5,131 bases of DNA from Gemmatimonadota bacterium (GTDB lineage: Bacteria > Gemmatimonadota > Gemmatimonadetes > JACCXV01). The position numbers and the translations under genes are program-made. Positions 1 through 5,131 of the stretch are shown here, piece by piece; positions within the stretch are counted from its first letter, which is position 1; each line of letters opens with the position of its first letter. The stretch is taken from contig JACCXV010000097.1 of NCBI GenBank assembly GCA_013696835.1, forward strand, positions 1 to 5,131, in the 5' to 3' direction. The notes beneath the pieces were generated by a model. It did not search any database and was not told where the DNA came from. It saw nothing but the letters and a program-made list of their open reading frames with translations.

Positions 1-233
1 GTGCGGCCCTGGGCACCCCGATGGGATCGCTGGCCGCCCCGCTCGTAGGGGGAGAGGTCCTCGACCGACGTGTGCGAGGCGGTCTTCGACTCCCCTTCCT
101 GCGCCCGCACCTTGTTCACAGTGCGCGCCGCGATCTCCTCGGCCTTCTCCTCCGGGGTGCCCCGTTGCTCGAGGCTCTCCTTGATGTGCTCGTACTGCCG
201 CTCGCGCTTCGAGCTCCACGCCTTGGGTGGCAT
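1..233 (-). CDS. Small charged protein downstream of ligD, partial (C-terminus off the window)
   Basis: Read on the minus strand, an ATG (231-233) directly follows the ligD stop codon, giving TGAATG with no gap. The frame stays open for 77 codons to the window edge, so the C-terminus is missing. The visible product starts MPPKAWSSKRERQYEHIKES and is rich in Lys, Arg and Glu. It continues with a helical stretch containing EEKAEEIAARTVNK (about residues 28-41) and a more polar part, SPYERGGQRSHRGAQGR (61-77). The RERQYEHIKES...AEEIAARTVNK pattern matches, from memory, a family of short soluble proteins annotated as 'plasmid stabilization protein' or Rho-termination-factor N-domain proteins, whose function is not established. 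There is no signal peptide or membrane segment. I see no clear ribosome binding site in the end of ligD, so translation probably depends on ribosomes finishing ligD, and the gene is very likely in the ligD operon. A DNA-binding or repair-accessory role is inference only. Confidence 0.8.
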   Translation of the reverse strand, partial: MPPKAWSSKRERQYEHIKESLEQRGTPEEKAEEIAARTVNKVRAQEGESKTASHTSVEDLSPYERGGQRSHRGAQGR

Positions 234-2951
234 TCAGCTGGTCCGTTTCTTCGGAGTTGTCGCAGAGGGCTTTCCCAGGCGCTCGAGGACGCTGCCCAGC
301 CGGTGTGGCCGCTTCCACAGATCCCGCCATACGTCGCCTCTCGCAGCGAGGATGCCCGGCACCGTGCGGATCGTGAAGTCGGCGGGCTGCGCTCCCTCGT
401 CGAACTCCTCCCACGTCAGAGGCATCGAGACGGTGGCCGGCTCCTTGGCGCGCAGCGAGTAGGGGGCCACCACGGTCTTGCCGCGACCGTTCTGGAGGAA
501 GTCCACGTATACCTTTCCGCGGCGTGCAGCCTTGGAGCGCTCCAGGGTCGTCGTGCGCGGGTTCGCCTCGACGATCATGGCCGCCACGAGCTCTGCGAAG
601 CTGCGAACCGTGTCGTGGTCGTTATCCGGGACCAGCGGCACGTAGAGGTGCAGTCCCTTCCCTCCGGAGGTTTTCAGGAACGGCGTGAGTGCCGCACGTT
701 CGAGGATCTCTCGGACCCTGGGTGCCACCTCGGCGGCCTTGCGGTAACCATCCTCGGGTGGATCGAGGTCCCACACGACGTAGTCCGGGTTCTCGAGCGC
801 CTCCTGTCGCGACGCCCATGGGTGAAGGTCGATCGTCCCCAGGTTCGCGACGTACGTCAGCGTGGCCGCGTCGTTGCACACCAGATAGTCCACGATCTTC
901 TTGCGAGAGTTTTCAGACGGCACTGAAACCGTGGAAATCCACTCCGGCAGCCAATCCGGCTGATCCTTCTGGAAGAACGACTGGCCAGAGATTCCGTTGG
1001 GAAAGCGCACCAGGGTCAGTGGGCGGCCCTCGAGGTACGGCAGGATGACGTCAGCCTGATCGCGGTAGTACGCGATCACGTCCCCCTTGGTGACGCCGGC
1101 GTGCGGGAAGAAGACCTTGGACGGGTTCGTGATCGGGACCTCCGGCGGTCCGACCCTGACCGCTGCGGAGGCGGGCGCGCGCCTGGCGGACGAGCGCGCC
1201 CTGTGCTTCGGCGTGGGCTGCGCACGCTTGGGCCGCGCACTCCTGGGCGCCGGGCTCGGCGGGCGCTTTGGCCTTGCAGACTCCGAGGCTGGCACCTCGC
1301 GGACGCATTCCCGCGGAGGCTTGTCGTCACGCAGGCCTGCGAAAGCCGGATGGCGGAGCTTTCCGTCCGAGGTCCACTCGGTGAACCTGACCTCCGCGAC
1401 GAGCCGGGGCTCGACCCACGTGACGCCGCGCTCGCGAGGTGGATCGACGAACGGCGGGTCCTTGCGCGGGATGCTGGCGAGCCTGCGGCTGAGGTCGGTC
1501 AACGTCGCCTCGTCGAACCCGGTCCCGACCTTGCCCGCGTAGATCAGGCGATTCCCTGCGTATACCCCCACGAGGAGCGCCCCGAAGTGGCTGCGGGCTC
1601 CCTGCGGAGGTGTGAACCCGCCGATAACGAGCTCCTGCCGGCCCACACACTTCAACTTGACCCAGTCACCCGTGCGGGCACCCCGATACGGCGCGTCACG
1701 TCGCTTGGCGATCACCCCCTCCAGCCCGCGGCCGCAAGCCGCTGCAAGAAAGGCCTTCCCGTCGCCTTCGAAGTGATCGGAGTAGCGCACGCACGAGGGC
1801 GCGTCCACCGTCTCGAGCCAGGCCTGGAGGATGGCCTTCCGCCCGACGAGCGGCGCGCCGGCCAGGTCGTGACCCTCCGCATGCAGCAGGTCGAAGGCAT
1901 GGTAGAAGAGCGGCACGGAGCGGGCGGCGGCGGCGATGCGGTCGTTCTCCGCGAGGTGGATGCGGCCCTGCAGGAGCTCGAACCGGCTGCGCCCTTGCTC
2001 GTCGAAGGCGACGATCTCGCCATCCATCACGAAGTCGCCGCCCTGGAGCGCCGCGAGCGCCTGACTCACCTCCGGGTAGCGGAACGCCACCTCCTTTGCG
2101 TTGCGTGTGACGAGACGCACCTCATCCGCGGAGCGAATCGCCAGCGCGCGCACGCCGTCCAGCTTGATCTCGTAGATCCATTCCCGTCCCGCCGGGACTG
2201 AGGTCTCGAGCCTGGCCTTCATGAACGAGAGCTCCGCCGGGATCGCCGCGCGCGGCGCGGCACCGGGGGACAGAGACTCGATCGCACGCAGCACGCGGCT
2301 GTTCCACTGGCGCGCGTCTTTGCGCTTGCCGACCTCCTCGACGGTGAGGCCGCTCACGACCGACGTCGGCTCTTCCCCCGCCACGTCCCGATCGGGATCC
2401 GCGTGCTCGTCACGCTCCTTGATCAGGAGCCACTCCTTGCCGGTGGCGTCGCGGCCGCGGATTCGAACCAGTGCCCAGCCACCCACGAGCTTGCGCCCGG
2501 ACAGATCGACCTTCAAGCTGCCGGCGGCGACGCTGCCCTCGCGGAGGCGGAAGGGCCCGCGATCCCAGACGATGACGGAGCCGCCGCCGTACTCTCCTTT
2601 GGGGATCGTGCCTTCGAAATCCTTGTAGGAGAGAGGGTGATCCTCGACGTGCATGGCCAGGCGCCGATCACGGGGATTGTAGGAAGGGCCCTTGGGCACG
2701 GCCCAGGACACCAGGACACCACCTATCGCGAGGCGGAAGTCGTAGTGCAGCCTGCTCGCCGCGTGCTTCTGTACGACGAAGAGTCCATCCGTGTCCTCGG
2801 CCGCCGCCTCGAAAGGCTCCGCCGTCTTCGCCGGGTCCCGCTTGCCGCGGTACTCCGCGAGCTTGTGCTCGGCCCCCGCCGATTTTCCGCGGCGGGACGG
2901 CTCGCGCGACGACGTGGACCCCACCCCCGGTTCACGGATCTTGGGAACCAT
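234..2951 (-). CDS. ligD: Multifunctional ATP-dependent DNA ligase LigD (PE-ligase-polymerase)
   Basis: This is the end-processing and sealing enzyme of bacterial NHEJ, 905 residues long. The domain order is as in Pseudomonas LigD (not the mycobacterial Pol-PE-Lig order). (1) 3'-phosphoesterase, about 31-180: FVVQKHAASRLHYDFRL carries H63, H69, D71 and R73, and EDHPLSY carries H105 and Y109. These are the metal and active-site residues of the family. (2) ATP-dependent ligase, about 240-435: EIKLDG gives the AMP-accepting K263; MDGEI (309-313), LEGVIAK (410-416) and DWVKLKC (429-435) are motifs III, IV and V. The OB fold follows (about 438-545), ending in VRFTEWTSDGKLRHPAF. (3) Primase-polymerase, about 603-880: DLDPP gives D728 and D730, SGGKGLHLYVPL is at 762-773, and VYVDF gives D817. 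A basic Pro/Ala-rich linker (about 552-600) joins ligase and polymerase. A 30-residue basic N-terminal extension precedes the usual start of the PE domain. The ATG start has an AGGAG site 11 bases upstream. No key residue appears to be missing. It is transcribed divergently from ku. Confidence 0.97.
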   Translation of the reverse strand: MVPKIREPGVGSTSSREPSRRGKSAGAEHKLAEYRGKRDPAKTAEPFEAAAEDTDGLFVVQKHAASRLHYDFRLAIGGVLVSWAVPKGPSYNPRDRRLAMHVEDHPLSYKDFEGTIPKGEYGGGSVIVWDRGPFRLREGSVAAGSLKVDLSGRKLVGGWALVRIRGRDATGKEWLLIKERDEHADPDRDVAGEEPTSVVSGLTVEEVGKRKDARQWNSRVLRAIESLSPGAAPRAAIPAELSFMKARLETSVPAGREWIYEIKLDGVRALAIRSADEVRLVTRNAKEVAFRYPEVSQALAALQGGDFVMDGEIVAFDEQGRSRFELLQGRIHLAENDRIAAAARSVPLFYHAFDLLHAEGHDLAGAPLVGRKAILQAWLETVDAPSCVRYSDHFEGDGKAFLAAACGRGLEGVIAKRRDAPYRGARTGDWVKLKCVGRQELVIGGFTPPQGARSHFGALLVGVYAGNRLIYAGKVGTGFDEATLTDLSRRLASIPRKDPPFVDPPRERGVTWVEPRLVAEVRFTEWTSDGKLRHPAFAGLRDDKPPRECVREVPASESARPKRPPSPAPRSARPKRAQPTPKHRARSSARRAPASAAVRVGPPEVPITNPSKVFFPHAGVTKGDVIAYYRDQADVILPYLEGRPLTLVRFPNGISGQSFFQKDQPDWLPEWISTVSVPSENSRKKIVDYLVCNDAATLTYVANLGTIDLHPWASRQEALENPDYVVWDLDPPEDGYRKAAEVAPRVREILERAALTPFLKTSGGKGLHLYVPLVPDNDHDTVRSFAELVAAMIVEANPRTTTLERSKAARRGKVYVDFLQNGRGKTVVAPYSLRAKEPATVSMPLTWEEFDEGAQPADFTIRTVPGILAARGDVWRDLWKRPHRLGSVLERLGKPSATTPKKRTS
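1146..1298 (-). other. Basic Pro/Ala-rich linker between ligase and polymerase domains of LigD
   Basis: Residues about 552-602 of LigD are almost entirely Ala, Pro, Arg, Lys and Ser, with none of the conserved motifs. The hexapeptide SARPKR occurs twice, at residues 558-563 and 571-576, a 13-residue period. The stretch is predicted by inspection to be disordered and strongly positively charged. It separates the OB fold of the ligase from the primase-polymerase domain and partly explains why this LigD is longer than the roughly 840 residues of the Pseudomonas aeruginosa enzyme. Confidence 0.75.
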
Positions 2952-2962
2952 CGTTGTGCTTG

Positions 2963-2967
2963 CTCCT
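2963..2967 (-). promoter_or_regulatory. Ribosome binding site of ligD
   Basis: On the minus strand AGGAG (within GGAGGAG) lies 11 bases before the ATG of ligD. The spacing is slightly long but the match is good. No other in-frame ATG, GTG or TTG with a better site was seen nearby, which supports the chosen start. Confidence 0.6.
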
Positions 2968-2980
2968 CCGCATGAAGTGC

Positions 2981-3009
2981 TTGCTACAAGAGTAAGGTGG
3001 GCCTAGCCT
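2981..3009 (+). promoter_or_regulatory. Weak candidate sigma-70-type promoter for ku
   Basis: TTGCTA (2981-2986) and TAGCCT (3004-3009) are separated by 17 bases. They match the -35 and -10 consensus at 4 of 6 and 3 of 6 positions. A start about 7 bases further on would leave a leader of roughly 25 bases before the ku start, containing the AGGAGG site. The match is poor enough to arise by chance, and the distal copy of the direct repeat overlaps the -35 element. Confidence 0.22.
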
Positions 3010-3031
3010 TCCGCGTCGTCCAACCTGTCCC

Positions 3032-3037
3032 AGGAGG
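3032..3037 (+). promoter_or_regulatory. Ribosome binding site of ku, fixing a TTG start
   Basis: A perfect AGGAGG ends 5 bases before the TTG at 3043. There is no in-frame ATG or GTG between the upstream in-frame stop (TAG at 3004) and this point, and Ku homology begins at once (SWKGFLRLSLVNIPVRLY). The TTG is therefore the best start. Confidence 0.85.
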
Positions 3038-3042
3038 CATCC

Positions 3043-3954
3043 TTGGCGCCCCGACCGTCGTGGAAAGGCTTTCTCCGGCTCAGCCTGGTGAACATCCCCG
3101 TTCGGCTCTACCCGGCCACGTCCTCGTCTGCCACGGTGAGCTTCAATCAGCTGCACAAGGCATGCGGGACGCGGATCAATATGAAACGCTGGTGCCCCCA
3201 CTGCGACGTCGAGGTGGAGTGGGGCGACGTGACGAAGGGGTACGAGTTCGCGAAGAACCGCTGGGTGGTCATGGAGGATCCCGATTTCGACAACGTGCGG
3301 CTCGAGACCAGCGATGCCATCCGGCTGATGGAGTTCGTCGAGGCGGCGGAGCTTCCCGCACTCTACGTCGAGCGCGCGCACTACCTGGCGCCCGACGGCC
3401 GCGTCGCCGGTGAGGCGTACGGGGTACTGCGCGAGGCCATGGAGGGAAAGGTCGGGATCGGCAAGCTCGTGATGAACGGGCGGGAGCGGATCGTGGCCGT
3501 GCAGCCGTGGGAGCGTGCGATGATCGTGTATACGCTCTACTACGCCGACGAGGTGCGCGGGATCGAGGAGGTGCCGGGACTCGAGGCGAAGGCGCCGGAA
3601 TCCACGAAGGCCGAGCTTCAGCTCGCCCGGCAGCTGATCGACAGCGTCACGACGAGCTTCGACCTGCGTGCGTACCAGGACGAGTACCATTCGGCGCTCA
3701 TGAAGGTCATCGAACAGAAGGTCGCCGGGCAGGAGACGACGCCGACGTACACCGCCGAGGCGCCGCAGGTTATCGACCTGATGGAGGCACTGAAGGCGAG
3801 CCTCGACAAGGCAGGCAAGGCGAAGAAGAAGCCCGCGCGTGCCGAGCTGCAGCCCGTGGCCGCAGCGCAGGTCGACGAAGAGATGCCGCGGGCCCGACGC
3901 GCGGCTGGCGGCGCGAAGTCACCGGCCACGCGGAAGCGGGCGCGGACGCGTTGA
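3043..3954 (+). CDS. ku: NHEJ DNA end-binding protein Ku
   Basis: Bacterial Ku forms a homodimeric ring that threads onto double-strand break ends, protects them and recruits LigD. The 303-residue product is of normal family length. The family start SWKGFLRLSLVNIPVRLYPAT is at 6-26, with the Ku core continuing to about 230 (VKGYEF-type segment at 64-69, LYYADEVR at 165-172, SFDLRAYQDEYHSAL at 205-219). H38, C41, C51 and C54 form an HxxC...CxxC arrangement that could bind a zinc ion. After residue 255 the sequence becomes a disordered tail rich in Lys, Arg and Ala, ending SPATRKRARTR. In other bacterial Ku proteins such basic tails aid DNA binding and threading. Translation starts at TTG behind a perfect AGGAGG. 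The stop codon overlaps the start of the next gene by 4 bases, so the two genes are almost certainly cotranscribed. The frame is intact. Confidence 0.96.
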   Translation: MAPRPSWKGFLRLSLVNIPVRLYPATSSSATVSFNQLHKACGTRINMKRWCPHCDVEVEWGDVTKGYEFAKNRWVVMEDPDFDNVRLETSDAIRLMEFVEAAELPALYVERAHYLAPDGRVAGEAYGVLREAMEGKVGIGKLVMNGRERIVAVQPWERAMIVYTLYYADEVRGIEEVPGLEAKAPESTKAELQLARQLIDSVTTSFDLRAYQDEYHSALMKVIEQKVAGQETTPTYTAEAPQVIDLMEALKASLDKAGKAKKKPARAELQPVAAAQVDEEMPRARRAAGGAKSPATRKRARTR

Positions 3955-5051
3955 GCACCGGTACGACGACGCTGAGGGGAGCACCTCCGGTCGCCTCGCC
4001 CGCACTCGGTTCGCCGGCCTCTCCCTTCGAGGGCGAGTGCGTGTGCTTCGCAGGTCATCTCAGCTGCCTCGGCCGGGGGGAGGCGGAGGAGCTCGTGCGC
4101 CGGCTCGGTGGGCGCGTCGCCTCCTCGAAGGATTCGGGGGTCACGCTGGTGGTGCGGGGGGAGCCCCCGACCGGGACTCGGGAAGTCCCGCCGAAAGCCT
4201 TGACGCGGGCTGCGCGCCGGGACGTACCCGTGCTGTCGGAACGCGAGTTCTGCCGACGCGCCGGGATCCCCTCGGTGGATGAGCTGCGCGCGCGCTACCA
4301 CCCCCTGAGCGAGATCCTGCAGCGTTACCCCCTGCTGAGGCCGGACCGGATCCGCTATCTGGAGACGTGGGGTCTGCTGCGCGCGTCGCACACGACGCGC
4401 ACGGAGCGCTGGTACGCCTTCGACGGTCTCGCCCTGCTCGCCTCGCTTCACACACGCCTCGCGGAAGGCGTTTCCTTCCGGGCGGTCGTGCGGGAGGTCG
4501 TGGCGGAGCGCCAGGGGCAGCTGAGCCTGAGCTTCGGAACGCGGACGCCCGGTGCCACGGTGCTGGCCTTTCGACTCCCGAGCGGCACGGGAGAGGCCGA
4601 GCGCTTCTTCCGCGAGGCGTCCGAGCTGGAGCGCGAGCCCGGGCGCGAATCCGCCGCGGCCGACGCCTACGAGATGGCGCTCCGGCACGATCCCGACCTG
4701 GTGCCGGCGCTCATCAATCTCGCCAACCTGCACTACCTGCGCGGTGAAGCGGAGCGTGCGCGCGAGCTGTACCGGCGCGCGGAGCGTCTGGGTGGCGACG
4801 AGTTCTTCCAGATCTCCTTCAACCTCGGGAACCTCGCCTACGACGAAGAGAGATACGAGAGAGCTCGCTTGCTGTACCGCCGTGCGCTGCTGCTCGAGCC
4901 GTCGTACGGCGACGCCCACCTCTACCTGGCGCTCACGCTGGAGAAGCTCGGCTGCTCCCGAGAGGCGCGACCGCACTGGCGGGCGTACCGGGAGCTGGAT
5001 CCTGCCGGAGAATGGGTTCGGCTGGCTCGCGAGATGGAGCGAGTCGAGTAG
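3951..5051 (+). CDS. BRCT-like / MerR-like HTH / TPR protein coupled to ku; function unknown
   Basis: I do not know a named gene for this protein. From the TTG at 3951 it has 366 residues. The TTG overlaps the ku stop (TTGA), a classic sign of translational coupling. The frame is open further upstream, but only as a shadow of ku. Regions seen: residues 1-26, a Ser/Pro/Ala-rich lead; about 27-104, a BRCT-like domain (FEGECVCFAGHL, a helix AEELVRRLGGRVASS with the Gly-Gly turn at 53-54, VTLVVRGE, and a last helix VLSEREFCRRAG with Phe in place of the usual Trp); about 117-187, a MerR-like helix-turn-helix (RPDRIRYLETWGLLRA, RWYAFDGLALL, GVSFRAVVREVV). Residues about 213-352 are TPR-type helix pairs, three or four units, with clear pairs such as LVPALINLANLHYLRGEAER and ISFNLGNLAYDEERYERA. 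No signal peptide or membrane segment, so it is cytoplasmic. Only a weak GGA lies before the start. The position suggests a scaffold or regulator for Ku-dependent repair (inference). Confidence 0.87.
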   Translation: MSTGTTTLRGAPPVASPALGSPASPFEGECVCFAGHLSCLGRGEAEELVRRLGGRVASSKDSGVTLVVRGEPPTGTREVPPKALTRAARRDVPVLSEREFCRRAGIPSVDELRARYHPLSEILQRYPLLRPDRIRYLETWGLLRASHTTRTERWYAFDGLALLASLHTRLAEGVSFRAVVREVVAERQGQLSLSFGTRTPGATVLAFRLPSGTGEAERFFREASELEREPGRESAAADAYEMALRHDPDLVPALINLANLHYLRGEAERARELYRRAERLGGDEFFQISFNLGNLAYDEERYERARLLYRRALLLEPSYGDAHLYLALTLEKLGCSREARPHWRAYRELDPAGEWVRLAREMERVE

Positions 5052-5131
5052 CCTTCCGCAGCCGCTTCCGCCGACTGCCATTCCCCGAGAAAATGGCCGT
5101 TGCGAACGCCCGCCCTGATCGGCTTAATGGG
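5052..5131. other. Downstream flank without a supported gene
   Basis: Eighty bases follow the stop of the TPR gene. They contain a 6-bp hairpin, GCCATT (5077-5082) with AATGGC (5092-5097), and an overlapping small hairpin with CGTT and AACG arms (5098-5108). Neither is followed by a T tract, so neither can be called an intrinsic terminator with confidence. No start codon with a convincing ribosome binding site was seen before the window ends. Confidence 0.4.

Larger units (their letters stand above)
2952..3042. promoter_or_regulatory. Divergent intergenic region between ligD and ku
   Basis: These 91 bases separate the two divergent start codons, so promoters for both units should lie here unless they sit inside the coding regions. 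The region holds both ribosome binding sites. A perfect 9-base direct repeat, GTGCTTGCT, occurs at 2956-2964 and 2977-2985, exactly 21 bases apart. It includes a locally AT-richer patch around 2972-2995. I see no strong consensus sigma-70 promoter on the minus strand. A shared arrangement would allow coordinated control of ligD and ku, but no regulator can be named from the sequence. Confidence 0.6.

Noticed and set aside
21..926. 301-codon open frame on the plus strand opposite the ligD end and the small gene
   Set aside because: It is fully antisense to ligD with its intact catalytic motifs. The product is Arg/Leu/His-rich with no recognisable domain, typical of a shadow frame in GC-rich DNA.
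1101..2201. 366-codon open frame on the plus strand antisense to the ligD ligase domain
   Set aside because: The composition is Arg/Ala/Leu-rich with no motifs or ribosome binding site, and the opposite strand is clearly coding.
2932..3690. 252-codon minus-strand frame spanning the intergenic region and the first part of ku
   Set aside because: It runs antisense through ku and overlaps the ligD start in another frame. The product has no recognisable domain.
3507..3950. Extended upstream start for the BRCT/TPR gene within ku
   Set aside because: The extra 148 residues are Arg/Gly/Ala-rich out-of-frame ku sequence without a domain. The TTG overlapping the ku stop gives a clean start just before the BRCT-like region.
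3618..5081. 487-codon open frame on the minus strand opposite ku and the TPR gene
   Set aside because: The plus-strand products have clear domain patterns (Ku, TPR). The antisense product is low-complexity Arg/Gln/Leu-rich, as expected from reverse-reading biased codons.
5077..5110. Intrinsic terminator after the TPR gene
   Set aside because: The hairpins are short (about 4-6 bp) and there is no following T tract. Termination may be Rho-dependent or lie outside the window.

Overview
The window is a compact bacterial non-homologous end-joining (NHEJ) locus in very GC-rich DNA, by eye roughly two-thirds G+C. Its protein sequences resemble those of high-GC soil bacteria such as Myxococcota/deltaproteobacteria, Acidobacteria or Rokubacteria-like lineages. 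That placement is a guess from composition and protein style, because there is no phylogenetic marker here.

Layout: two divergent transcription units are separated by a 91-bp intergenic region (2952-3042). On the minus strand, ligD (234-2951) encodes a 905-residue ligase with the Pseudomonas-type order phosphoesterase, ligase, polymerase. Directly after its stop, with no gap (TGAATG), a small highly charged protein begins and runs off the left edge (1-233, 77 codons visible). On the plus strand, ku (3043-3954, TTG start behind a strong AGGAGG site) overlaps by 4 bases (TTGA) a third gene (3951-5051). That gene encodes a 366-residue protein which I read as BRCT-like domain, MerR-like helix-turn-helix, then TPR repeats. 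The last 80 bases hold no gene I can support.

How the genes fit together: by family knowledge, Ku binds and bridges double-strand break ends and recruits LigD. The phosphoesterase, polymerase and ligase modules of LigD then trim, fill and seal the ends. All catalytic motifs I looked for in LigD are present, so the core pathway looks functional. The most interesting part is the two accessory genes, each welded to a core gene. The BRCT/HTH/TPR protein combines modules for protein or phosphopeptide docking, DNA binding and scaffolding, and its start overlaps the ku stop. It is a good candidate for an uncharacterised NHEJ accessory or regulatory factor. The small protein after ligD belongs to a family usually annotated only vaguely (for example 'plasmid stabilization protein').

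No RNA genes, mobile elements, CRISPR arrays or pseudogenes were seen. The long open frames antisense to ligD and to the ku/TPR region look like by-products of high GC content.
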